Source: an uncultured Treponema sp. (GTDB lineage Bacteria > Spirochaetota > Spirochaetia > Treponematales > Treponemataceae). From it: a stretch of DNA of 64,000 nt. Numbering within the stretch: position 1 is the first letter of the stretch; each line of letters opens with the position of its first letter. This document shows, piece by piece, positions 51,962 through 61,483 of this stretch. A program made the translations under genes and the position numbers. The notes below the pieces were generated by a model, which was not told where the DNA came from, did not search any database, and saw nothing but the letters and a program-made list of their open reading frames with translations. The DNA lies in the NCBI GenBank assembly GCA_947166355.1, contig CAMVDX010000002.1, positions 124,001-188,000 of the forward strand, written 5' to 3'.

Positions 51962-54019
51962 ATGAAACAAAAAGAAGAAAAATCTACTACGTTAATAAAA
52001 CTTATTGCAGATATGTTTTACATTACATTTTTGCCTGAAGCCGAAGATAAAAAAGAAGATAGAAAAATAAAAGACAAATACTTAAATTTGCTGGAAAAAT
52101 ATATTAACGAAAATGGGTTTAATAGAAAGAAGTTTATTTGTGATGCCAAAAAATTCGATAAGAATGACAGAGAAATCTTTTTATCTTTGTTGCCCGAAGA
52201 ATTAATTGATAAAGATGAAAATACCTTAAATGAAATAGAGGCTGCCTATCAAAATATTCATAAAGAAAATATTAAAGGTGGCTATATAAGAGCTGTTTTA
52301 CAAGTTTTATTTGATAGAGAATATCAAATAAATTTTAATAAGAAAACTCATGATTATTTAAGTCATGTAATGTGTTATAAGGAAAATATAGATTTTAGTG
52401 TTCTATCTAACTATATCAATTGTGCAAGTCAAATCATAAAAGGCAATTACACAGGATATCAGTGGAATATCAGCAATGTAACAGATTTGAAGGCAATTGG
52501 TTCAACTAAAGATGGTAAAACAGAGAAAATAGACAATCCTTATTCTTCTTATAAGGTTTATGCACAGGGAGAATACTCTAAACTACTTATTGGCTGGGAA
52601 GCCGATTCATCTCTCCCTTTGGAATCATTAATAGTTAAAGGGTGGGAAGAAATTCTTACAAATGAAAAAACGTATAGATGTGAAAGTGCAAAAAAACTTG
52701 AAGATTCAGAAAGACCTGAAGATGTCAGAGTCTCTGAAATATCTAACGAAGCACAAAATATAATACCTTGCAAAATTATTCCTTATAGGGAATCATATAA
52801 TTATTCTCAAACAGAAACAAAATTAAATCGATTAAAATATATTCTTAGAAAACAGGAAATTGCAATAACAAAGAATTTGCAGAGGTTTAATAATTTTATT
52901 CCATATGATTTAGATACAGAAGTTATAGTAAAAGATAAAAAAGTTACATTCGCAGTTAAGATTTATCAGGAATGTAAAAAAATCTATGAGAAGTATCAAA
53001 ATATCTATGTAAATTTTGACAAAAGTGATGCAAAAAATGAAAATTCTCAATTTGATGCCGAAGAAATAGCATTTATAACTCGTTATTACAATCTTATTAT
53101 AAAAAATTTAGATGACACTAATAGAAAAGAATTTGACGAAAAAACACATTGGAAATTTCAGTCTAAAAAAGCGAGCATAAAAGAAAAAATAAATGCTTTA
53201 AATTCTGTTATATATACCGGTATCAGTACTGATGAAAATGGAAGGATCCATAAAGCAAGCATAATGCAATTTCACCCGCAAAAAGACAAAGTCATAGGAA
53301 AAAATATTGATTCAAGTAAAACATTGCAGGAAATAATTGAAGGTCTTGCAAAAAATGAAATATGGTATGGCATTTTAAATAAATTTAATAGTGATGAATT
53401 CAAAAATCAAAGTTATTCAAGAAATGAAAAATCCTTCCTTGATGAAGAATCAAATGTTCTTTATACAAGAATAGAAAAAGATTACAAAGATAAAAAGCTC
53501 TCAAAGCCTGCGTTAGAATTAATGAGACTGTTTGATGAATACTTTTATGGTAATATTCTTTTTTTAAGTACAATTTATTCATACATAAAAAATATTGATT
53601 CAAACATTACAGGACCAGGAATAAATCATATAGATGAACTAAAAGTAAGTATGCATGAACTTCTAACAAGCAAAAAAGAAAAGGATGCTTTTGATGCATA
53701 TCTGGTAGAAAAAGAAAAATCCGGTGCTTGTAATATTTCATGGGATGAAATAGATGAAAGATTTTTCATTAAAGACGAAAAAAACAGTGCAAAAAATGGC
53801 AAATATTTTGATAAAATTGGAAAATTAAAACAGAATTTCGGTATGCAATGTCTTGATAAAAAACGAAGTTGGGATGCTGCCTTCAGATGGTATAATCATA
53901 GAAATTCTTTTCCTAGTGAGAATAAAAAAATGGAACAAGAGTCTTTTAGAAGGAATATGTATTCTATTTACGATGCGTTTGACAGACAACAATTTGAAAA
54001 AGACAGATATTCATTTTAA
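51962..54019 (+). CDS. Large protein of unknown function, first gene of the STAND-like operon
   Basis: 685 residues, strikingly Lys/Asn/Glu rich and AT-rich compared with the flanking genes, which suggests recent transfer. It has no signal peptide, no clear membrane segment and no motif I recognise. The secondary-structure feel is helical, with a beta-rich middle (IPCKIIPYRESYNYSQTETK region, about residues 255-285). The C-terminal part has clustered aromatic and charged residues (SWDAAFRWYNHRNSF). Stop to next start is 37 bp, so it is cotranscribed with the 251-residue protein and the P-loop/ankyrin protein. A role in a conflict system is inference from context. Confidence 0.75.
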   Translation: MKQKEEKSTTLIKLIADMFYITFLPEAEDKKEDRKIKDKYLNLLEKYINENGFNRKKFICDAKKFDKNDREIFLSLLPEELIDKDENTLNEIEAAYQNIHKENIKGGYIRAVLQVLFDREYQINFNKKTHDYLSHVMCYKENIDFSVLSNYINCASQIIKGNYTGYQWNISNVTDLKAIGSTKDGKTEKIDNPYSSYKVYAQGEYSKLLIGWEADSSLPLESLIVKGWEEILTNEKTYRCESAKKLEDSERPEDVRVSEISNEAQNIIPCKIIPYRESYNYSQTETKLNRLKYILRKQEIAITKNLQRFNNFIPYDLDTEVIVKDKKVTFAVKIYQECKKIYEKYQNIYVNFDKSDAKNENSQFDAEEIAFITRYYNLIIKNLDDTNRKEFDEKTHWKFQSKKASIKEKINALNSVIYTGISTDENGRIHKASIMQFHPQKDKVIGKNIDSSKTLQEIIEGLAKNEIWYGILNKFNSDEFKNQSYSRNEKSFLDEESNVLYTRIEKDYKDKKLSKPALELMRLFDEYFYGNILFLSTIYSYIKNIDSNITGPGINHIDELKVSMHELLTSKKEKDAFDAYLVEKEKSGACNISWDEIDERFFIKDEKNSAKNGKYFDKIGKLKQNFGMQCLDKKRSWDAAFRWYNHRNSFPSENKKMEQESFRRNMYSIYDAFDRQQFEKDRYSF

Positions 54020-54056
54020 TAAAATGATAAAAACAGCAGATGAATAGGAAATGATT

Positions 54057-54812
54057 ATGACAGACAAAGAAAAGTTCAAAATCCTTGATGGAATAAAATT
54101 AGCTAACAATATTTTTCCGATAGACGAGCAGGACTGCCGCGAAGAGAATGCTGCAAAAATTGCAGACATGGAAAAAATCTTTGACTTACGGGACCGTTCA
54201 GACTATAGCTGTTTGTTTGCGCTTGCAGAATTTATGGCCGATGACAATAAAGTTGAGGCAATCAAAAAAAATCTGATAGAAGAAAATTCCTACGACAGAA
54301 ATCAAGTTTCTGAACCAGACTGGAATACAAAACTTCTCGTTTCTACAGCGCTGGAAGATAATCCGCTCTTTTTCTCTATGGCCTATAACTGGATTACACT
54401 CTGCGAATACAGAGTCAGCAAGGCTGTAGCGTCGATAACTCAAGATATAATGTCTGACGTATATAAAGCAATAGATTACGCGGCTTTTGAAGTTGATTAT
54501 GCGGCCGCCGGAAAAGCCGGCTTCAAGAAATTCGGTTCAGAGCATACAATCGGAAAATACGGAAAAATTGGCCAGGAAGGCTGTGCAGACAAAGGCCTTG
54601 AAGGCATTATTTTCTACATCCTGCTTAGCGAAGAATATCAGAACAAAGTTGTTTCTTTCAAGATTGAATTTACAACCCTTGCAGATGGCAAAGAATATAG
54701 TGTAATTCTGAACAAAAAATCAGCAAATCCAAAGAAGAAAATTCAGAGCGGAAAAACAAAAGCTGATATTTCAAAAGGAATCAGGGTTACGAAAATCTCT
54801 GTAAGGGAATAG
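54057..54812 (+). CDS. Protein of unknown function, second gene of the STAND-like operon
   Basis: 251 residues from ATG 54057 (AGGA 7 bases upstream; ATG 54051 is too close to it). The N-terminal 90 residues are acidic and helical. The middle has MAYNWITLCEYRVSKAVASI. A Gly-rich stretch, KFGSEHTIGKYGKIGQEG, precedes a hydrophobic LEGIIFYILL and a beta-rich C-terminus ending in basic residues. There is no signal peptide. I recognise no family. It lies 7 bp before the P-loop/ankyrin gene, so the products probably act in one complex or pathway. Confidence 0.72.
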   Translation: MTDKEKFKILDGIKLANNIFPIDEQDCREENAAKIADMEKIFDLRDRSDYSCLFALAEFMADDNKVEAIKKNLIEENSYDRNQVSEPDWNTKLLVSTALEDNPLFFSMAYNWITLCEYRVSKAVASITQDIMSDVYKAIDYAAFEVDYAAAGKAGFKKFGSEHTIGKYGKIGQEGCADKGLEGIIFYILLSEEYQNKVVSFKIEFTTLADGKEYSVILNKKSANPKKKIQSGKTKADISKGIRVTKISVRE

Positions 54813-54819
54813 TTGAAAT

Positions 54820-57800
54820 ATGAGCGGGATTTATGTTCCAGTTATCAACTGTGGTGAAAGTACTCTTTTTAAGATTTCTTCTACAGAAAGCGACGATTTT
54901 CTCATAAACGGAATTCTTCCTCATAATGAAGATAATGATGAAGACAGTGCAAAAATCACAAGTGTTGTCGAGAAAATAGAAAAGGTTTTCGGCAAAAATG
55001 TTGAAGAAATTCAGCAGCAGCTTTCGATTATAAATAAGGATGATCCCGATATAGAACTTCAGTTTGATGACTCAACACAGTCCATTACACTTGGCCTTAT
55101 TTCAGAATTGCACCGCGAAGAAAATCATCTTACCTTTAAGAGCCAGTGGGATTATGCTGTAGTTACAGGAGATGTTGCAGAAAATTTTCGCCTCGAAAGG
55201 GTAGAGTTCATAGAAAAAAAGTTCGAGGCCGTAAAAGTTCTTGCCGCTAAAGAGCCTGAGAAAAAAATCATTTTTATTTACATAAATGATGATTTGCCAA
55301 TCCCCCGAGGCTACGACAAAAACTTTCCGAATATTTACGTAGCCCCATTTACCTCAAACACAAAAATTGAATATATTTACGCGGAACTCTTTACACCGGA
55401 GTTTGACGAGAAACAGCAGGAGCTTTTAAGAAATACGACGAATCTCAACGAGAAAAAGTTTTATGAAACCAAAACTTTCCTTGAGCTAAAATCAGAAATC
55501 AGCAAATTCAACGGATTTTTTATCGAAGGGAAAAGCAACTCAGGAAAATCAATTCTTGCGAATGCACTGGTTCTTTATGCGATGGAAATTGAGCTTGCAT
55601 ATGCACCGATCTGGGTTTCGATCAACAATGTGGAAATTCAAAATATTTTGACTGCACGAAATAAAAATCAAAATCTCTACGAATATTTTCAGAAACAAAT
55701 CGAATCAGAGAAAAACGAGCCTCAAAAAAAATATATTCTGGTTATTGACAATCTTGAAGTAAATTCAAATTACATCAACGATATTTTACGCTCTGTCCAT
55801 GAAATTCTGCAGAAAGACGATTCGATTATTTTTACGATAATCACAAGCTGGCAGAATCCATCACACACGGAACTTTTTTGCAAAGGAAAGGTAAATTTCA
55901 AGACAGTTTCTTTGTCAGACACGGCGAAAGAAGATTTTTATGGAATTTACAAAACGATATATGACATTCATTACAGCAATTATCTTCAAAAAGCCGCCGT
56001 TGAAGAGCAATATGAACTCAGGGAACAGTCTTACAAATGGTTGAAAGACCGCCCAGGCAATATTCCTTTTATTTTCAATTATCTCGACAAAAAGCCTGTC
56101 AAAGAATTAATCGAATATTTGGAGACGAGAGACCCAAGCGAAGCAGAATGGAATGAAAAATTCATCGGAATGAGCTTTGATCAGCTGGGGCTATTCGCAA
56201 AAATCGTCCTTTTTGTGTTCACAAGGGATTTCGGCTGCAAAAACGAAAAATGTTCCGCAAAATCTGATTATGAAAAAATAAAAGCAGTGATTCAGAGAGA
56301 AGGCATAATTGAAGGTGATTTTATTACCAGAGAATCGATTAATGACGCATTCTCAGAAATATTATCGCACTATCTCTTGCAGGAAAATGCTGAAGGAGCT
56401 TTTTACATAAAAAATGATGTCCTTCAATATCTCTTGTTCAATAATGACGCAAAGACTTCAAAACTCAACGAGCATTTTATAAACGAAAATGAGAAAATAC
56501 AGGCTACAATTCTGTATAACTGGACAGAAAAGATTACAGACTTAATAACCGAGCAAAACAGAAATCATGTTCTTTTTGAGATTGCGAAATATGCAAACAA
56601 TCCAGAGCTTTTTGATAAATGTCTGGATGGAGAAATTGATCTAAACAGAAAAAATCAAGATGGTTTGACTTTATTACATGTTGCGGTAAAGCAAAATCCA
56701 AACCCGGAAATCATAAAATATCTGATAAATAAAGGTGCAGACTGGAAACTTCTGACAAACAATGAAAACACACTTATTCATCTTGCAGTAGAAAATCCGA
56801 ATGTAGAAGTTTTGCGTTATTTGTTAGAACAGAATTTGTTTGAAAAAGTTGATTCAAAGAATTCGCTTGGTCTTACGCCCTATGACAGGGCTGCAGGTGT
56901 TGCTGAAAATATACAAGTCTTTGAGCTCCTTGAAAAATATGGGCATGAATTATCAGAAGAAACTTTTCAGCAGGCCTTGTCTAGAGCCGCTGAAAATAAT
57001 CCGAACGTCGAAGTTATTAAATATTTGATTGAAGAAAAAAATGTAAAGACAAATATAGAAGATACGGATGGTGCAACACTCCTGCATTATGCAGCAAAAA
57101 ATCCTTCAATTGAAGTTTTAAAATATGTTCTGGAAAATCATTTTTATGATGATATAAACAAAATAGATAAAACAGGAATTGCTTCTATTATTTATTCTGA
57201 GGATACAATGGAAGATCCTTTTGATCATAGTTTTCTAAAATTTCTACAAGAATCAAGTTATTTTCAAAATACAAAGAACTGGCTTGCTGAACATCCGGAT
57301 GTTTCTAATGACAAAGAAATTCAAGAGGCATTACCTAAGCTGGAACTGCTAACTGAAAATAACTACGAAGGTATTGGAGCTACACCTTTACATTATGCGG
57401 CAGCTTTTAATTGTAATCCTCAAGCACTTGATTTGCTGATTGAAAATGGAGCAGACTGGCATAAAACTTCAGATGATTTTTCTCTTATTATGATTGCTGC
57501 GGCTCTTAATAACGAGAGTGTTGTTTCTCATATTTTAGAGCAAAAATGGTTTAATCTAAATTCAGGAAAAAATAAAACTTCAGGAAACGTATTGCATATG
57601 GCGGCACGAAACCCAAATGCAGAAGTAATGAGGTTGTTTTGTAAAACAGAATTTCGAAAGTATATAAATACAAAGGATTCTTATGGATATACACCGTTAC
57701 TTACAGCTCTTGAGCATAATCCGAATATTAAAACTATAGAAGTTTTGCTTGAAAATAAAGCTGATTATAAGTCGAAGACAAAATATAATTTGTCAACTTT

Positions 57801-58470
57801 GCTTTGTGCCGCAAAAAATAAAAATCCAGAAGTTTTTGAATATATATTAGAACACAGGATTTTTGATAATAGAGCTATAAGAAAACGTGATAATAGCGGT
57901 CATACAGTTTTAATGTATTCCCTGCTTCCTCAGTTTAATCCAAAACTTTTCGAGACTCTTGTAGAAGTTTATAAAATGGATCCCAATGATTTAGATGATG
58001 AAAAAAATACTTTGCTTCATCTGGCTGTAATGGTAAATAACGAGAAAATGGTTGAAGAATTGATAAATGAGTCTTATATTTCAACCCGTAGTCTTCTTGA
58101 AAAATTTGTATTTTCCATGACTCAAATCTGGGCGAAAACACACATTTCAAATGATGCAGATAGAATAAAAGATAAAGTAAAAGAATTAAATCAATATTAC
58201 AAATGGGATATAAATAAGAAAAACAGCCGGGGACAGACTGCGCTTGATTTTGCAATTTGCCCAGCCAGAAACCTGAAAATAGCAGATATCTTATTAAAAA
58301 ATGGAGCGCATCCTGGAGATAAAAATGGAGCTCTGTTGGATTTTGCTTGTATGACAGAATCCTGGGATATAGTACCTTGGATAATTGATAAAAAAGTTTA
58401 CAAAAATCTGAGTTCCGAAACAAAAGATTTAATTAAACAGCACTGCCCGGATTTATCTTCTCTATTATAG
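54820..58470 (+). CDS. STAND-like P-loop NTPase with C-terminal ankyrin repeats
   Basis: 1216 residues. Residues 1-190 are an N-terminal domain in which 85-165 recall a degenerate Lon-type fold (ITLGLISEL, then YAVVTGDVAEN and KFEAVKVLAAKEPEKKIIFI). A P-loop NTPase follows: Walker A GKSNSGKS (237-244), Walker B YILVIDNLE with Asp310 and a sensor-like IFTIITSWQNP. A helical region (about 380-600) resembles the winged-helix/arm part of STAND proteins. About fifteen ankyrin repeats fill 605-1200 (NPNPEIIKYLINKGADW and similar). The order effector-like domain, NTPase, repeat sensor is that of bacterial NLR-like defence proteins. No protease-like catalytic dyad is certain. Confidence 0.85.
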   Translation: MSGIYVPVINCGESTLFKISSTESDDFLINGILPHNEDNDEDSAKITSVVEKIEKVFGKNVEEIQQQLSIINKDDPDIELQFDDSTQSITLGLISELHREENHLTFKSQWDYAVVTGDVAENFRLERVEFIEKKFEAVKVLAAKEPEKKIIFIYINDDLPIPRGYDKNFPNIYVAPFTSNTKIEYIYAELFTPEFDEKQQELLRNTTNLNEKKFYETKTFLELKSEISKFNGFFIEGKSNSGKSILANALVLYAMEIELAYAPIWVSINNVEIQNILTARNKNQNLYEYFQKQIESEKNEPQKKYILVIDNLEVNSNYINDILRSVHEILQKDDSIIFTIITSWQNPSHTELFCKGKVNFKTVSLSDTAKEDFYGIYKTIYDIHYSNYLQKAAVEEQYELREQSYKWLKDRPGNIPFIFNYLDKKPVKELIEYLETRDPSEAEWNEKFIGMSFDQLGLFAKIVLFVFTRDFGCKNEKCSAKSDYEKIKAVIQREGIIEGDFITRESINDAFSEILSHYLLQENAEGAFYIKNDVLQYLLFNNDAKTSKLNEHFINENEKIQATILYNWTEKITDLITEQNRNHVLFEIAKYANNPELFDKCLDGEIDLNRKNQDGLTLLHVAVKQNPNPEIIKYLINKGADWKLLTNNENTLIHLAVENPNVEVLRYLLEQNLFEKVDSKNSLGLTPYDRAAGVAENIQVFELLEKYGHELSEETFQQALSRAAENNPNVEVIKYLIEEKNVKTNIEDTDGATLLHYAAKNPSIEVLKYVLENHFYDDINKIDKTGIASIIYSEDTMEDPFDHSFLKFLQESSYFQNTKNWLAEHPDVSNDKEIQEALPKLELLTENNYEGIGATPLHYAAAFNCNPQALDLLIENGADWHKTSDDFSLIMIAAALNNESVVSHILEQKWFNLNSGKNKTSGNVLHMAARNPNAEVMRLFCKTEFRKYINTKDSYGYTPLLTALEHNPNIKTIEVLLENKADYKSKTKYNLSTLLCAAKNKNPEVFEYILEHRIFDNRAIRKRDNSGHTVLMYSLLPQFNPKLFETLVEVYKMDPNDLDDEKNTLLHLAVMVNNEKMVEELINESYISTRSLLEKFVFSMTQIWAKTHISNDADRIKDKVKELNQYYKWDINKKNSRGQTALDFAICPARNLKIADILLKNGAHPGDKNGALLDFACMTESWDIVPWIIDKKVYKNLSSETKDLIKQHCPDLSSLL

Positions 58471-58502
58471 AAACGAAAATCTTTACAAAATTTTAAATTT
58501 TT

Positions 58503-58563
58503 CTCTCAAAAACTCCCACATTTTCAGCAATGAGAATATGTAAGGCAATGATTCACAACCTTG
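58503..58563 (+). promoter_or_regulatory. Bipartite motif CTCTCA-N12-TTTTCA with 5' hairpin (copy 2)
   Basis: CTCTCA (58503-58508), 12 bases, TTTTCAGCAATG (58521-58532), then an imperfect GTAAGG...CCTTGC stem (58540-58563) and GGAG before ATG 58577. It shares TTTTCAGCAATG exactly with the copy at 60299. Confidence 0.72.
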
Positions 58564-58576
58564 CAAGGAGTTATTT

Positions 58577-59284
58577 ATGAATTTTGAAAAAACACAGTCT
58601 GCTATCTATAGCAGTATCGATAAGATTGGTTACAAGGTTAATCCAAATGTTGGCTGTTTTCACGATGGTCCTGCTTTTCCCAAGCTGTATTTCAAATCTG
58701 ATAAAAGAATTATGTGGGTATTAAAGAATTCCTATGATGATTGTGATGAAAATGGCAATCCTGTAAGTGACGGAATGGACGTACGCGACTGGTTCTGCGA
58801 TCAGGCACTTGAAACTGCAAGTCATAAACAGATTTTTATAAAGATGGCTTTGATATCATATTGCATTCAAAATGGTCTTGCTTATTCAGAAGACTTGCTT
58901 TGTAACAAAAGTCTCCTCATGCATTCACTTAAAAGCATCGCTCTGGTTGATTTGAGCAAACTGCCAGGAGGAACTTCAATTACCGACAAAGATTTGAAAA
59001 AAGAGTTTTCATACTTTAAGAAAGTCTTTGAAAAGCAGATTGCTTTGTATGAGCCGGATGTAATCATCTTTGGAAATACCTTGCATATTTGTCACGATGC
59101 TTTTCCAGGGCTTAATTACAAAAAGCCGCAGACTGTGTACGAGTCAAATGGAAACTGTTTGCTGCGTTCCTTTATAGACAAATCTTGCAAACGATTGTAT
59201 CTGGAAGCCTATCATCCTTCTTATCCAATGAGCTACGAAGATTATGTAGGGACAATAGTAAAAGCTGCACTTAATTCTTTTTAA
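58577..59284 (+). CDS. Uracil-DNA-glycosylase-like superfamily protein
   Basis: 235 residues behind AAGGAG. The pattern fits the UDG fold: an early IMWVLKNSYDD strand where UDGs have the catalytic loop, SIALVDLSKLPGGTSITDKD in the middle, YEPDVIIFGNTLHIC as the core strand and LEAYHPSYP as the HP.S motif of the DNA-binding loop. The classical GQDPYH water-activating motif is not obvious, so activity on uracil is uncertain. It would act on DNA or nucleotides in the cytosol. It is single, controlled by the shared bipartite motif, and lies directly downstream of the STAND-like operon. Confidence 0.7.
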   Translation: MNFEKTQSAIYSSIDKIGYKVNPNVGCFHDGPAFPKLYFKSDKRIMWVLKNSYDDCDENGNPVSDGMDVRDWFCDQALETASHKQIFIKMALISYCIQNGLAYSEDLLCNKSLLMHSLKSIALVDLSKLPGGTSITDKDLKKEFSYFKKVFEKQIALYEPDVIIFGNTLHICHDAFPGLNYKKPQTVYESNGNCLLRSFIDKSCKRLYLEAYHPSYPMSYEDYVGTIVKAALNSF

Positions 59285-59309
59285 TTTTTTTTAAAATATT
59301 TTCAATTTT

Positions 59310-59369
59310 TTCTCATTTTTTCTTTCTTTTTCACTAAGTAAAAGTTAGAGGCAGTAATATGTCTGCCTC
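59310..59369 (+). promoter_or_regulatory. Bipartite motif TTCTCA-N12-TTTTCA with 5' hairpin (copy 3)
   Basis: TTCTCA (59310-59315), 12 bases, TTTTCACTAAG (59328-59338), then a perfect stem GAGGCAG (59348-59354)/CTGCCTC (59363-59369). AGGAGG precedes ATG 59408. Confidence 0.75.
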
Positions 59370-59407
59370 AATAAAAGCAACAGTTTTTTTCGTTCAGGAG
59401 GTTTTAT

Positions 59408-59791
59408 ATGACGAATGAAATTTTGAAAAATGTTTGTGGGTTAGTAGCAAGCGGAATGGCAATTCCTCTTGTAAGGTACGCTTCTCTTTCAATTGGAGTT
59501 TATGTTTATAAAGGAGTCAAAGATAAGGTTTATTTTTGCAAAGAAAAAAGAAAAGAGTTCAAAAAAGCTAAATTAATTACACAGGATAATAAAAAAATTG
59601 CAGTACTGGAAATCAGGGTTAAAGAAATAGATGAACAGCTTTCTTCCATGACTTGTCATAGTCCTCTGGTTAGTTTGTTTGCAAAAAAAGAAACGAAGGT
59701 TCTTCTGAAGAATTTAAAAGGACAGAAACAGGAGAAAATGGAAGAAATCAGGACGTTAAAAAATCACATCAGAGTCATTAGAGGTATTTAA
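59408..59791 (+). CDS. Small coiled-coil protein with N-terminal hydrophobic segment
   Basis: 127 residues behind CAGGAGG. Residues 8-35 (VCGLVASGMAIPLVRYASLS) are moderately hydrophobic and could associate with the membrane. Residues 45-127 are lysine/glutamate-rich and predicted to form coiled coils (KIAVLEIRVKEIDEQLSSM and LKGQKQEKMEEIRTLKNHI). I recognise no family. It is cotranscribed with the gene at 59830 (38-bp gap) from the shared bipartite promoter. Confidence 0.6.
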   Translation: MTNEILKNVCGLVASGMAIPLVRYASLSIGVYVYKGVKDKVYFCKEKRKEFKKAKLITQDNKKIAVLEIRVKEIDEQLSSMTCHSPLVSLFAKKETKVLLKNLKGQKQEKMEEIRTLKNHIRVIRGI

Positions 59792-59829
59792 GCAGATATT
59801 CGGTGATGCATTCTTGGCAGGAGGTAACA

Positions 59830-60237
59830 ATGAAGTATTATATGGTGACTGCAAAATGTGGTCATGTTGGCAGATGTTTTTATTACAAGGGTAATTTCTT
59901 TTTACGTGCAGAATCCGCTAAAGATGCTGCTCGTCAGGTAAGATATTTTCCTCGCGTAAAACATGATCATAAGGATGCAATTCTTTCTGTGTTAGAAGTT
60001 GATTATTTGAATTATCTGGTAGGAAAAGAATTTGAGGATCTGAACCCTTATTATAAGTGTAGTTCCAAACAGGAACAGTCTATATATTGGGAGGAAATTT
60101 CTCGCAATGTGTATGAAGACTCTCATTCGAAAATATTGAAGCTTTCTAAGAGAGAGCATCATTTGCATTCCCTTCGCAAAGTTTACAACAATGATCCTTC
60201 CTTTGAAGAATTTAAAAATTATCGTGGCGTGATTTAA
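59830..60237 (+). CDS. Small conserved-type hypothetical protein (KYYMVTAKCGHVG family)
   Basis: 135 residues from ATG 59830 behind AGGAGG; the frame extends upstream without support. MKYYMVTAKCGHVGRCFYYK, then FLRAESAKDAARQVRYFPRV and KHDHKDAILSV give a compact alpha/beta protein of a type I associate with small hypothetical proteins of host-associated bacteria and phages. Its Cys and His residues near the N-terminus could bind metal. The function is unknown. It is the second gene of the 59408 operon. Confidence 0.68.
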   Translation: MKYYMVTAKCGHVGRCFYYKGNFFLRAESAKDAARQVRYFPRVKHDHKDAILSVLEVDYLNYLVGKEFEDLNPYYKCSSKQEQSIYWEEISRNVYEDSHSKILKLSKREHHLHSLRKVYNNDPSFEEFKNYRGVI

Positions 60238-60280
60238 TGCACTAAAAAATCAGAAAAAATCATCTTTTTTGTTGAAAATC

Positions 60281-60337
60281 TTCTCATTTTCATAGGGATT
60301 TTCAGCAATGTATATATGAGTGGTTGTGTTACTGCTC
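60281..60337 (+). promoter_or_regulatory. Bipartite motif TTCTCA-N12-TTTTCA with 5' hairpin (copy 4)
   Basis: TTCTCA (60281-60286), 12 bases, TTTTCAGCAATG (60299-60310), then a wobble-containing stem GAGTGGT...ACTGCTC (60318-60337) and AAATCAAATTATATGGAGG before ATG 60365. The stretch after the hairpin closely matches that of copy 5. Confidence 0.75.
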
Positions 60338-60364
60338 TAAATCAAATTATATGGAGGTCTTGTT

Positions 60365-61483
60365 ATGGAAAAGACTACTAAAAAAATTATTGGAAAATGT
60401 GCTCCTTTTGTGATCAATTCTCTTTGGGCTATTGCTCTTGTGGGTATTCTCTGGTGTGGTTTTGGAAGAAAGTGCCTGGGAAAATATGATAAGTCCAACA
60501 CCTATTCAGAGAAACGTACTGAAAGCACCTCAATTACCAGCTGGAATTATAATCTTGATAAAGAGATTCTTGAAGCATGTGATAAGGCTCATGCAGAGGC
60601 AGAACTTTATGTGAGCACAGAACTTGATAAGTGGATCGATGAAGTTATGCATCGCGTGGATGAAAGATTCCTTGATGATTATTTCAGTTTTATAAATGTG
60701 AAATGCCGTGAATTTGGATATGCAGTTACTTCCGTTGCTAATTTCTTACATTTTCCTGCACCTTCAGCAGAAGAAAGACTTACTAAGGAACTTGAAACCA
60801 AAATTGATTCAATGGTAATTCAAAGCGAAGTTTCAGAAGCCAGAATAAAGAATATTGTTGATGAGGCAACTGTAATCTACTTTTCTCGTCTTGATAAAGA
60901 GTTTGCAAAAATACAGATTGCCCACAAGATTCCTGTAGCTGCCTGGAATGAATATGTTTCTCAACTCTGTGGTATGACAATGAATGTAGAAAATGCGGCT
61001 ATAAATGAAAGTGTAACTCCAGTTTCTATAAAAGTTCTTGCCCTTTCAAGCGGAACAGCTGTTGCTCTTTCAGCAAAGCCTGCAATCAATTTTGGTAAAA
61101 CTGTCGCTAAAAAGGTTAGTACAAAAATTGCTGAAAGAACAGGGAAAAATGTTGTTGAGAAAACTGGTGAAAAGCTTCTTGTTTCTACAGGTGCAAAAAC
61201 TGGTGGAAAAACCGCATCTCGAATGATTCCTTATATCGGATGGGGAATCACAATTGGAACTTGTGTTTGGGATATCATAGACTACAAGATTAGTGCAGAA
61301 AAGGGAAAAAAGATGCTTCGCGAGAACATTCAGAATTATCTCTGTGAGATTAAGAGAGAGCTTATGGGTAGTTCAAGTGACAGCATAATGACTTCGCTTG
61401 TCTTGTGGGAAAATGACGTTAAGAAAACGATCTCTGAAAACAATAATCTTAAAAAGAATCTTAAACAAAATCTTTCAAAATAA
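60365..61483 (+). CDS. Membrane-anchored protein of unknown function
   Basis: 372 residues behind TGGAGG. One membrane segment at about residues 13-32 (FVINSLWAIALVGILWCGFG) anchors a helical domain (65-215, LDKEILEACDKAHAEAELYV onward). A second weakly hydrophobic or glycine-rich region at about 220-315 includes AERTGKNVVEKTGEKLLVST and IPYIGWGITIGTCVWDIIDY, reminiscent of pore-like or phage-type membrane proteins. The C-terminal tail is lysine-rich. I recognise no family. It is monocistronic under the shared bipartite motif. Confidence 0.65.
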   Translation: MEKTTKKIIGKCAPFVINSLWAIALVGILWCGFGRKCLGKYDKSNTYSEKRTESTSITSWNYNLDKEILEACDKAHAEAELYVSTELDKWIDEVMHRVDERFLDDYFSFINVKCREFGYAVTSVANFLHFPAPSAEERLTKELETKIDSMVIQSEVSEARIKNIVDEATVIYFSRLDKEFAKIQIAHKIPVAAWNEYVSQLCGMTMNVENAAINESVTPVSIKVLALSSGTAVALSAKPAINFGKTVAKKVSTKIAERTGKNVVEKTGEKLLVSTGAKTGGKTASRMIPYIGWGITIGTCVWDIIDYKISAEKGKKMLRENIQNYLCEIKRELMGSSSDSIMTSLVLWENDVKKTISENNNLKKNLKQNLSK

